From NCBI GenBank assembly GCA_040902585.1, contig JBBDXA010000115.1, positions 1 through 31,843 of the forward strand: 31,843 bases of DNA, read 5' to 3'. Below the pieces are notes generated by a model. The model saw only the letters and a program-made list of their open reading frames with translations. It did no database searches and was not told the DNA's origin. Every line of letters starts with the position of its first letter. Position 1 is the first letter of the stretch. Source of the stretch: JBBDXA01 sp040902585 (GTDB lineage Bacteria; Planctomycetota; Phycisphaerae; Phycisphaerales; Phycisphaeraceae). The translations under genes were made by a program, and so were the position numbers. This document shows positions 6,782 to 13,021 of the stretch, piece by piece.

Positions 6782-8254
6782 TCACTTCTCCCCTGTCTCC
6801 TGTCCCCTGTCTCCTGTCCCCTGTCCCCTGCTTCCCTTCCGCCGTTCGTGATGACTGATCTCCTCGCGGGTGTGCAGGCCCCAGCGCAGCGGCTCATCCT
6901 GCACGTAGTTCTTGCCCAAGGTCGCGGCCGTGATCGCCTTGGCCATTTCGTAGCCGAGGTAAAAAGCGTGCGACGGGTCTTCGATCCGAAGCTCATCGAA
7001 GAGCAGATAAGGATCGTCGCCGACCGCGTGGTTGTCCTTGTTCATCGCGTGCAGCTTGCCCTGTTCATCGACGAAAATGCGGATGTTGCGATCGGTGAGT
7101 TTGGAGGCGAGTTCATTGAGCTCGGCTTCGCTCAGCGGCCGCAGCTTCGGATCGCGCAGCGCGACCAGACGCGAGTCCACATGCTTGGGCGGCGTGCGGC
7201 GCGTGACGGCAAAGTGCATGAGCTTTCGCGCGACGTCAATCTCCTTCACGGCTGAACGCGACCAGTTGATCACCTGCGTCGTCAGCACGCTGCGAATGCC
7301 AAGCTCCTGGCAGAAGCCGATGAGTAAAGCGTTGACGCCGGCCGAGTCGACCTCAGTCATCTCGGTGAGGTTACCGACGCCCATCATCATGGCGACATCG
7401 GGCCAGCGCCGGCGGGCTTCGAGATATCGCCCCAGTGACTGCGCGAAGCCGAAGCCGATGGGTTCGATGATCGGGTCGATGCGGAAAGGGATGCCGCGAT
7501 GCGCGAGGTGTTCGATTGTGGCCTCGAGACTGTCAAGATCCTGCGGCGTATCGGGAATCGCGACGACTTCGATCGGCATGCCGTCAGGCTTGATCCAGCC
7601 GCTTGCGGCTTCGCGATTCGTCGAGTTCACACTCAACACCAGTTCCGCCCCCGCAGCCGCGGCCAGTTCGATCTCGCGCGAATGAAGACTATCCACGCTC
7701 ACGCGCAGGCCGCGGGCTCGCAGCTCGCGCACGACAACCGCGACGCCTTCCCACGCGGGCCGCTCACCCTCAGGCGGCAGTGGATCGCAGCCGATGTCGA
7801 TCACCTCCGCGCCATCGTCGCGATGCGCCTGGGCCAGGGCGATGATCTGTTCCAGTGGCAGACGGGCCGCATGATTGATCTCGGCGATGATCTCAATATC
7901 GAACGCCCCATAGCCACTCGCGGCTTCGCGCTCTCTTCCGAAGTACTCCGGTAAATCATGTAGATTCGAAGGACCGCGCTCGACCGGCACGCCAAACTTC
8001 GCTTCGATGGGATTCAAGTCGCCGCGACAGTAGCCCGGCAGCACGATGCGATCGACTTTGTCTTTCCCCTCCGGGAGTTCCAGCTTCTTCGCCACCCACT
8101 CCGTCGTCATCAGGGCCGCGACCTGTATCTTCAGAACGGCGACAATCGGATCGATGCGGCTTTCTTCCTTCAGCTCGGCCGCGACGCGCCGCATCGCCGG
8201 CTCGGCAAGCGTGCCGGTGACCAGGAGAACGCGATGGCGGTGGGCGGTGGACAT
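6782..8254 (-). CDS. Dihydropteroate synthase-related protein of the H4MPT pathway (DUF6513 + pterin-binding domain)
   Basis: This 490-residue protein has an N-terminal DUF6513-like domain (about 1-115; HRVLLVTGTLAEPAMRRV) and a pterin-binding TIM barrel (about 130-380) with GAEVIDIGCDPLPPEGE, RVSVDSLHSREIE, LVLSVNSTN, RIDPIIEPIGFGFA and MMMGVGNLTEMTEVDSAGVN. It matches the archaeal/methylotroph 'dihydropteroate synthase-related' family, which is thought to join the pterin to the beta-RFAP-derived side chain. No Shine-Dalgarno is seen; CATAAT at 8264-8269 lies 9 bases before the ATG, so the message may be leaderless. Two oddities come from repeat DNA: the peptide REAASG occurs twice (near residues 112 and 214), and the last 16 or so residues (GSRGQGTGDRGQETGEK) are encoded by a heptamer tandem array. 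Confidence 0.9.
   Translation of the reverse strand: MSTAHRHRVLLVTGTLAEPAMRRVAAELKEESRIDPIVAVLKIQVAALMTTEWVAKKLELPEGKDKVDRIVLPGYCRGDLNPIEAKFGVPVERGPSNLHDLPEYFGREREAASGYGAFDIEIIAEINHAARLPLEQIIALAQAHRDDGAEVIDIGCDPLPPEGERPAWEGVAVVVRELRARGLRVSVDSLHSREIELAAAAGAELVLSVNSTNREAASGWIKPDGMPIEVVAIPDTPQDLDSLEATIEHLAHRGIPFRIDPIIEPIGFGFAQSLGRYLEARRRWPDVAMMMGVGNLTEMTEVDSAGVNALLIGFCQELGIRSVLTTQVINWSRSAVKEIDVARKLMHFAVTRRTPPKHVDSRLVALRDPKLRPLSEAELNELASKLTDRNIRIFVDEQGKLHAMNKDNHAVGDDPYLLFDELRIEDPSHAFYLGYEMAKAITAATLGKNYVQDEPLRWGLHTREEISHHERRKGSRGQGTGDRGQETGEK
6790..6831. repeat. Heptamer tandem array inside the DHPS-like gene
   Basis: Six consecutive 7-mers alternate CCCCTGT and CTCCTGT, the last being CCCCTGC. 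They form the 3' end of the DHPS-like coding region on the opposite strand. The form recalls the short tandem heptamer repeats known from cyanobacterial genomes. Confidence 0.9.
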
Positions 8255-8353
8255 CGGCCGTGCATTATGACGGCGGAAAGTGAAGCGTGCGATGTTGCTG
8301 CTTCGCTTGCTACGGTTGTGCAGACGCCGCCGCCGGCTGAAGCTTCGAAAGCT

Positions 8354-8644
8354 TCATCGAATCGATTTGGCCGGCAGCACTTCCACGTGTGGCGGCATTT
8401 CCAACGGCTCCCATTGGTTAGCCTTCACGACGAAGCCGCTGAACAGAACAACATACGTGTAGTGCCGTTTGAAGATGAGATTCGATTCATGCGCAAAGAC
8501 CAATGCCGATTCCAGACGGTTGAGAATGTCGAGGAAGACCTCCGGCTTCACCGTCACCTGCGCCACTGTCGCGGCATGTGCGGCGTGCGCGGCGTGCGAG
8601 GCGACGGCGGCCGAGTACGGTGCAGTTGGGTTCGCTGGATTCAT
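8354..8644 (-). CDS. Small conserved-looking protein of unknown function in the C1 cluster
   Basis: I do not recognise this 96-residue protein. The ATG at 8644 is chosen because GGGAGG lies about 7 bases upstream; the frame itself extends to 8674. The N-terminal quarter is Ala/His-rich with three histidines at exact three-residue spacing (SHAAHAAHAAT, residues 16-26), encoded by a GCGGCATGT/GCGGCGTGC-like direct repeat. The rest looks folded: VTVKPEVFLDILNRLESAL (about 29-47), HESNLIFKRHYTYVVLFSGF (about 51-70), then NQWEPLEMPPHVEVLPAKSIR. No signal peptide or clear membrane segment is visible. It lies between the DHPS-like gene (99 bases away) and the PCD gene (26 bases away) on the same strand, so co-transcription with PCD is likely. 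A role in pterin metabolism is only suggested by position. Confidence 0.7.
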   Translation of the reverse strand: MNPANPTAPYSAAVASHAAHAAHAATVAQVTVKPEVFLDILNRLESALVFAHESNLIFKRHYTYVVLFSGFVVKANQWEPLEMPPHVEVLPAKSIR

Positions 8645-8670
8645 GACAGGCCTCCCGATGATACGCGATC

Positions 8671-9030
8671 TCACCGCGTCCAGTTCTTCTTCATGCCTTT
8701 CTCAAAACCCACGAGCGAATCGCCCTCGGCCGGGAGCCAGGTGATGTGCTGCTCGATGCGCGCGGCAAGTTCAAAGTCGTTGTTCGTGACGCCCTTGGCC
8801 GAGTGCGTCATGAGCTTGACGTGGACCTCGGCATAGGAAACGGACAGGTCCGGATGATGGCACGCGGCCTCGGCGATGTGGCCGATGGCGTTGACCACCA
8901 TCAGCGTGTAGGGCCAGCCGATGGTCTTGTACTTGCGGCGAATCCAGCCGTCGCGGTACTCCCAGTTGGGCAACTCCTTGAGCTTCGCGACGATCTCGGC
9001 TTCGGTGAATACCTTCGGTTCGTTGGTCAT
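8671..9030 (-). CDS. 4a-hydroxytetrahydrobiopterin dehydratase (pterin-4a-carbinolamine dehydratase)
   Basis: This 119-residue protein has the length and core motif of PCD: ELPNWEYRDGWIRRKYKTIGW (about 19-39), then HIAEAACHHPDLSVSYAEVHVKLMTHSAKGVTNNDFELAARIE (about 50-92). The HHPD histidines and the later VHVKLMTH histidine fit the active-site pattern. Classical PCD dehydrates 4a-hydroxypterins made by aromatic amino acid hydroxylases, and no such hydroxylase is nearby; bacterial PCD-like proteins have also been tied to other pterin functions. Here it is inside the H4MPT cluster, so a role in repair or synthesis of the pterin cofactor is a reasonable inference. A strong GGAGG lies 7 bases before the ATG at 9030. 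It is the first gene of the leftward set, divergent from ftr. Confidence 0.92.
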   Translation of the reverse strand: MTNEPKVFTEAEIVAKLKELPNWEYRDGWIRRKYKTIGWPYTLMVVNAIGHIAEAACHHPDLSVSYAEVHVKLMTHSAKGVTNNDFELAARIEQHITWLPAEGDSLVGFEKGMKKNWTR

Positions 9031-9053
9031 GCAATGCCTCCTTCATACATTCT

Positions 9054-9114
9054 AGCCGCTTGCGGCTTCGCGCTCTGAGTCCGGCGGTGGAGGGACTGCT
9101 AAGCCGCAAGCGGC
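9054..9114. repeat. REP-like pair in the divergent PCD / ftr promoter region
   Basis: AGCCGCTTGCGGCTT (9054-9068) and AAGCCGCAAGCGGC (9101-9114) are complementary, and each arm can itself fold (GCCGC TT GCGGC). The same 19-mer including TTCGCG recurs inside the DHPS-like gene at 7597-7615. The element sits where the promoters of the two cofactor gene sets should be. Confidence 0.8.
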
Positions 9115-9122
9115 GAGATGAC

Positions 9123-9128
9123 TACAAT
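9123..9128 (+). promoter_or_regulatory. Candidate -10 box of a leaderless ftr message
   Basis: TACAAT at 9123-9128 ends 8 bases before the ftr ATG at 9137, and no Shine-Dalgarno sequence precedes that ATG. A start of transcription at or next to the A of ATG would follow. No clear -35 hexamer is seen. Confidence 0.45.
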
Positions 9129-9136
9129 CTCCGCCG

Positions 9137-10126
9137 ATGCAGATTGGAAAGGTCATCATCGAAGATGAGTTCGCCGAGGCGTTCCGTATGTGGGCGGCCC
9201 GCGTCGTGGTTACCGCCATCGATGATCACTGGCTGCGCATCGCGACCAGCGAAGTCTGCGGATACGGCACCAGCGTCATCGGCTGCGACGCGGAGGCGGG
9301 CGTCGAACGGTTTCTTTCGCCCGATGAAACGCTCGACGGGCGGCCCGGCGCATCGCTCCTGTTCTTCGCCTTCAACGCCGACGGCCTTCGCAAGGCGGTG
9401 CCCAATCGCGTGGGCCAGTGCCTGATGACGTGTCCGACCACGGCGGTGTACGACGGATTGCCCGACGTGATTGAAAGCGACGCGACGGCTCGCATCGATG
9501 TCGGCAAGAAGCTGCGGTTCTTCGGCGATGGGAATCAGAAAAGCAAGGTGGTCGAGGGAAGGGACGAAGGGACGAAGGGACGGAGGGACGAAGGGAATCC
9601 GATCAATCCGCAATCCGCGATCCGCAATCCGCAATCTCACTCCCGTCGCTTCTGGCGCATCCCGGTTATGGATGGCGAATTCACCTGCGAGGAAACCATC
9701 GGCGCGATGAAGTCAATCGCCGGCGGCAACTTCCTCGTCTGCGGGCGCGATCAGCGTTCCACGCTTGACGCGACCAAAGCCGCGGTCGATTCAATCGCGA
9801 AGCTGCCCGATTGTGTCACACCCTTCCCCGGCGGCATCGTGCGCAGCGGCTCCAAAGTCGGCTCGCGCTATAAAGGCATGTTCGCCTCGACCAACGATGA
9901 GTACTGCCCCACCCTTCGCGGCATCGCTAAGAATTCAAAGCTGCGCGAAGGCGTCATGTGCGTCTACGAAATCGTGATCAACGGCCTGAGCGAAGCGGCG
10001 ATCGCCGGGGCAATGAAGGCGGGCATCACCGCGGCCTGCGGGCATGACATCATCGCCATCAGTGCGGGCAACTACGGCGGCAAGCTCGGCAAGTTTCACT
10101 TCAAGCTGCGGGAGGTGATGGTATGA
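9137..10126 (+). CDS. fhcD: Formylmethanofuran:H4MPT formyltransferase (Ftr/FhcD)
   Basis: The enzyme moves the formyl group between H4MPT and methanofuran; in bacteria it works as FhcD in the formyltransferase/hydrolase (Fhc) complex. Evidence: IEDEFAEAFRMWAARVVVTA (about 9-28), CGYGTSVIGCDAEAGVE (about 40-56), PNRVGQCLMTCPTTAVYDGL (about 93-112), FAGGNF-like SIAGGNFLVCG (about 193-203), FPGGIVRSGSKVGS (about 229-242) and CGHDIIAISAGNYGGKLGKFHF (about 300-321). Length is 329 residues against about 300 in the family. The excess is a low-complexity insert near residues 139-170 (GRDEGTKGRRDEGNP followed by INPQSAIRNPQSHS), encoded by octamer and heptamer tandem repeats. The insert is in frame and both flanks are conserved, so the gene is probably functional. 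It overlaps fhcC by 4 bases. Confidence 0.95.
   Translation: MQIGKVIIEDEFAEAFRMWAARVVVTAIDDHWLRIATSEVCGYGTSVIGCDAEAGVERFLSPDETLDGRPGASLLFFAFNADGLRKAVPNRVGQCLMTCPTTAVYDGLPDVIESDATARIDVGKKLRFFGDGNQKSKVVEGRDEGTKGRRDEGNPINPQSAIRNPQSHSRRFWRIPVMDGEFTCEETIGAMKSIAGGNFLVCGRDQRSTLDATKAAVDSIAKLPDCVTPFPGGIVRSGSKVGSRYKGMFASTNDEYCPTLRGIAKNSKLREGVMCVYEIVINGLSEAAIAGAMKAGITAACGHDIIAISAGNYGGKLGKFHFKLREVMV
9561..9638. repeat. Octamer plus heptamer tandem arrays inside fhcD
   Basis: Four GGGACGAA-type octamers run from 9561 to 9592 (the third is GGGACGGA), followed from 9605 to 9632 by four AATCCGC-type heptamers (the third is GATCCGC). Neither unit length is a multiple of three, yet the whole insert keeps the fhcD frame. 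Confidence 0.92.
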
Positions 10127-10974
10127 GCGGGTACACGCTGACATGGAAGGCCGGGGGCGAGGGCCAGGGGCCAGGGGCCATGGGCCAGGGGATTGATGGC
10201 GCATCATTGCGGCCGGACACACTGGGTGTTCTTGATCGCGATGCAGTTGCACGTGTTGATCTGTTCGCAGGGCAAACGGTGGTCACGCTGGGTGATCTGT
10301 TTGATATCGCAGGCGAGCCGGGCGATTGTCTGACACTGCGAAACACGCCTCCACTGGATCATCTGGGCGCCCTCATGCAGCGAGGCGAACTGATCATCGA
10401 AGGCGATGCGGGAGACAACCTCGGGGCCTCCATGGCCGGCGGATTGATCCGCGTGCATGGCAGCGCGGGTGCTCGTGTCGGCGGGCCACACGTGACCAGT
10501 CGGCGCGGCATGAGTGGTGGCGAGATTCTGATCGACGGCAATGCGGGCGACTTCGCGGGCTTTCTCATGCGTCGCGGCCTGATCGCCATCGGCGGCGCGA
10601 GCGGTCACAGCGTCGGCTATCGCATGATTGCCGGTTCGATCGTGTTGATGCAGAAGCCGGTGGATCATCCGGGCCTTGAAATGCAGCGCGGCTCGATCGT
10701 GTGTCTTAATAAGGATGCGCTCGCTGGCGGCGGGCGGCATCTGATCGAAGGTGGAGTGATCAGTGCGGGCGCGATGCCTGCGCTGTTGCTGGTGCTGCGG
10801 CGATTGCGTGAACTCAGGTGGCCGGTGGACGGCCCTCACCCCAAGTCTCTCCCGGGGGGAGAGGGGGCAGGAGCGGGAATCGACCTTCCGCGCATCGCGG
10901 CAGGGAAGTGGCGACTGTGGTCAGGCGACAAATTCGAACTCAACAAAGGCGAGGTGCTCCAGTGGCTGTCATGA
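10123..10974 (+). CDS. fhcC: Formyltransferase/hydrolase complex subunit C (FhcC, FmdC/FwdC-like)
   Basis: This 283-residue subunit has the right-handed beta-helix of FwdC/FhcC, seen as glycine-rich repeats: GELIIEGDAGDNLGASMAGG, LIRVHGSAGARVGG, GGEILIDGNAGDFAGFLMRRG and LIAIGGASGHSVGYRM (about residues 87-170). It is part of the Fhc complex that releases the C1 unit as formate. The start ATG overlaps the fhcD stop (ATGA). Two stretches look like repeat insertions in frame: GGEGQGPGAMGQG near residues 11-23, from a heptamer array, and GPHPKSLPGGEGAGAG near 237-252, from a palindrome. FhcA and FhcB, the other subunits, are not in the window and must be elsewhere if the complex is made. Confidence 0.93.
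   Translation: MSGYTLTWKAGGEGQGPGAMGQGIDGASLRPDTLGVLDRDAVARVDLFAGQTVVTLGDLFDIAGEPGDCLTLRNTPPLDHLGALMQRGELIIEGDAGDNLGASMAGGLIRVHGSAGARVGGPHVTSRRGMSGGEILIDGNAGDFAGFLMRRGLIAIGGASGHSVGYRMIAGSIVLMQKPVDHPGLEMQRGSIVCLNKDALAGGGRHLIEGGVISAGAMPALLLVLRRLRELRWPVDGPHPKSLPGGEGAGAGIDLPRIAAGKWRLWSGDKFELNKGEVLQWLS
10160..10187. repeat. Heptamer tandem array inside fhcC
   Basis: Four consecutive GGGGCCA-type heptamers (first base A, G, G, T) encode the Gly/Gln-rich insert near the FhcC N-terminus. Confidence 0.88.
10832..10875. repeat. CCCTCACCCC-type palindrome inside fhcC
   Basis: The segment contains CCCTCACCCC and a 7-bp hairpin CTCTCCC (10847-10853) / GGGAGAG (10857-10863). It resembles the widespread 'CCCTC...GGGAGAGGG' intergenic palindrome and has a relative inside mfnE at 16541-16586. 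Here it is translated as GPHPKSLPGGEGAGAG. Confidence 0.8.
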
Positions 10975-11921
10975 GTCTGAATGATCGCGCGCTGGTCGTC
11001 GCGCATGAGCTGGGCAGCCGCGCGGGCGAGCTGGGCGTCGAGCCGATGAAGATCGGCTACGGCAGCGTCATCGACTGCGGCATCAACACGCCCGGCAGCC
11101 TCGGCGCAGGGTTGCTGCTGGCCCGCGCGTGTCTCGCTGATCTGGGCACGGTCACGCTTTCGCCCGGCCGCGTCGGCGAAGTGCCGCTGCCTTTTGTCAA
11201 TGTCAACGTCAGCGCCCCCGTCGCCGCGTGCATGGCCAGTCAGTACGCCGGCTGGCAGATCAGCGTGGGCAAGTTTTTCGCGATGGGCTCCGGCCCGATG
11301 CGCGCCTGTTACGGCAAGGAGCCGCTGTTTGATGAACCGCTCATGTCGCGATTCAAGGAGCGCCCGGGCAAAGCGGTGGGCATTCTCGAAACGCGAACGT
11401 TGCCCGACAAGGAAGTCATCGATTATCTCCTGGACCGCACCGAAGCCCCGCCCGGAAAGCTCGCGCTGCTCGTCGCGCCCACCGCCAGCCTCGCCGGCGG
11501 CGTACAGGTCGTCGCCCGCAGCGTGGAGACCGCGCTGCACAAGCTGCACACCATCAAGTTCGATCTTGCGCGTATCGTCGGCGGCTTCGGCTCCGCGCCG
11601 CTGCCTCCAGTGGCGAAGAACGATCTCGCCGCCATCGGCCGCACCAACGACGCCGTGCTTTACGGCGGCGCGGTCACGCTCTTCGCCACCGGCGATGACG
11701 AATCCCTCGAAGCCGCGACGCAGCGATTGCCTTCGTCCACCTCCGCCGACTATGGCCGCCCGTTCGGCGAAATCTTCAAACGCTACAACCACGACTTCTA
11801 CAAGCTCGATCCCATGCTCTTCAGCCCTGCGCTGGTGTGCATTCAGAACCTGACCACCGGGCGAAGCTTCGTAGCGGGGTCGATCAACGAAAAAGTGCTG
11901 ACCGAATCGTTCTTCGGATGA
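10971..11921 (+). CDS. mch: Methenyl-H4MPT cyclohydrolase
   Basis: The 316-residue enzyme interconverts methenyl-H4MPT and 5-formyl-H4MPT, one step before Ftr. It shows GYGSVIDCGINTPGSLGAGL (about 24-43), the family stretch PLPFVNVNVSAPVAACMASQYAGWQI (about 67-93), KFFAMGSGPMRACYGKEPLF (about 98-117), and late PPVAKNDLAAIGRTNDAVLYGG (about 205-226) and SADYGRPFGEIFKRYNHDFYKLDP (about 257-281). Length is typical. The ATG overlaps the fhcC stop (ATGA), so fhcD-fhcC-mch form one tight operon. Translational coupling decides this start; a longer frame upstream would read through the fhcC repeat. Nothing looks damaged. Confidence 0.96.
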   Translation: MSLNDRALVVAHELGSRAGELGVEPMKIGYGSVIDCGINTPGSLGAGLLLARACLADLGTVTLSPGRVGEVPLPFVNVNVSAPVAACMASQYAGWQISVGKFFAMGSGPMRACYGKEPLFDEPLMSRFKERPGKAVGILETRTLPDKEVIDYLLDRTEAPPGKLALLVAPTASLAGGVQVVARSVETALHKLHTIKFDLARIVGGFGSAPLPPVAKNDLAAIGRTNDAVLYGGAVTLFATGDDESLEAATQRLPSSTSADYGRPFGEIFKRYNHDFYKLDPMLFSPALVCIQNLTTGRSFVAGSINEKVLTESFFG

Positions 11922-11924
11922 TCT

Positions 11925-12041
11925 CTAAGGAAATAATGAAATGAGGAACGGAATGGCGAGTAGCGCAATATTTCAGTTTAGATGGCTCCTGCCGCGGCTT
12001 TCTGATCCATATCTCCTTTCCTCATTTCCTCATTTCCTTAG
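11925..12041. repeat. Imperfect inverted repeat after mch, and an ATCCGTGG-type repeat
   Basis: The 24-base arms 11925-11948 (CTAAGGAAATAATGAAATGA...) and 12018-12041 (...CATTTCCTTAG) are complementary with about three mismatches. They frame roughly 70 bases of non-coding DNA and look like a small MITE. Immediately after it, ATCCGTGCCATCCGTGG (12055-12071) belongs to the 'ATCTGTGG' repeat family also seen at 21826, 21965, 26190 and 30440. The 176-base gap between mch and the next gene holds nothing else. Confidence 0.75.
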
Positions 12042-12097
12042 CACCCTTCTCCGATCCGTGCCATCCGTGGTTGAGTGCTCTCGAACAGGACACACTC

Positions 12098-13021
12098 ATG
12101 CGCATCGAAGTGCTCGCTGAGAAACCGTCGTGGCATGTGGATGACCTCGCCCGCGCCGCCGCCGAGCGCGGACATACGCTGTCGCGCTGTTCCTGGCTGG
12201 CGCTGTGCGCCTCCGTCGGCTCCTCGCAGCCTGTGGTGCGCAGTGATGCAGCCATTCTGACGCAGACCGATGCGATCATCGTGCGCACCATGCCTGTTGG
12301 CCGCCTTGAGCAGGTTGTCTTCCGCATGGACACGCTGCACAGGTTGGAACGCGCGGGCGTCTGCGTGTTGAATCCGCCCCGCGCGATGGAGATTGCGATC
12401 GACAAATACCTTGCGCTCTCGCTGCTGCACGAGGCGGCTTTGCCTGTGCCCGAGACGATTGTGTGCCAGCGCTGCGTGGATGCCCTCGCCGCGTTCGAAC
12501 AGCTCGGCAGCGATATCGTTCTCAAACCTATCTTCGGCTCCGAAGGTTTTGGATTGACGCGCATCACCGATCGCGACCTGGCCGCCCGCGCCTTCACGCA
12601 GCTTGAGCGCATGGGCAGTGTGATCTACGTGCAGCGGTTCATTCCCACGAGCGAAGGCGACGATCCCGGCGGGACCGACCTTCGCCTGTTCGTCATAGGC
12701 GATCGTGTCGTCGCCGCGATGCGCAGGCACTCAAGCGACTGGCGCGCCAACGTCGCCCGCGGGGCCAAGGCGGAAGCGTTCGATGCGGATGAGTCGTTGC
12801 AAACGCTCGCAGTGAAGGCGGCCGCGGCTTGCCATACGCCGGTTGCGGGTGTGGACATCCTCGTCGATGCCGCGGGCAAGCCCTGGCTGCTGGAAGTGAA
12901 CGCCTCGCCGGGCTGGAAGGCGATCGCCAAGGCCACGGGTGTGGACATTGCCGAGCACATCGTTTCGCATATCGAGTCGCGCGTGCAGGCCGCGAAGGAG
13001 ACGGCGCGTGTCGTCACCTGA
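12098..13021 (+). CDS. RimK-like ATP-grasp glutamate ligase of the C1 cofactor cluster
   Basis: This 307-residue protein is a RimK-family ATP-grasp ligase. Visible: YLALSLLHEAALPVPETIVC (about 98-117), DIVLKPIFGSEGFGLTRI (about 135-152, ATP-binding lysine and glycine loop), YVQRFIPTSEGDDPGGTDLRLFVIGDRVVAAMRR (about 169-203) and GVDILVDAAGKPWLLEVNASPGW (about 244-266, Mg-binding E and N). Relatives add glutamate to H4MPT (MptN), F420 (CofF) or protein S6 (RimK). In this cluster it may add glutamates to H4MPT or build the polyglutamate tail known for bacterial methylofuran; the sequence does not decide. A TTG at 12071 is in frame but lies in repeat DNA; the ATG at 12098 has AGGA about 7 bases upstream. 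The stop overlaps the GTG start of the next gene. Confidence 0.85.
   Translation: MRIEVLAEKPSWHVDDLARAAAERGHTLSRCSWLALCASVGSSQPVVRSDAAILTQTDAIIVRTMPVGRLEQVVFRMDTLHRLERAGVCVLNPPRAMEIAIDKYLALSLLHEAALPVPETIVCQRCVDALAAFEQLGSDIVLKPIFGSEGFGLTRITDRDLAARAFTQLERMGSVIYVQRFIPTSEGDDPGGTDLRLFVIGDRVVAAMRRHSSDWRANVARGAKAEAFDADESLQTLAVKAAAACHTPVAGVDILVDAAGKPWLLEVNASPGWKAIAKATGVDIAEHIVSHIESRVQAAKETARVVT

Noticed and set aside
6790..6831. Heptamer array read as a CRISPR array
   Set aside because: Units are 7 bases with no spacers and there are no cas genes; no CRISPR is present in the window.
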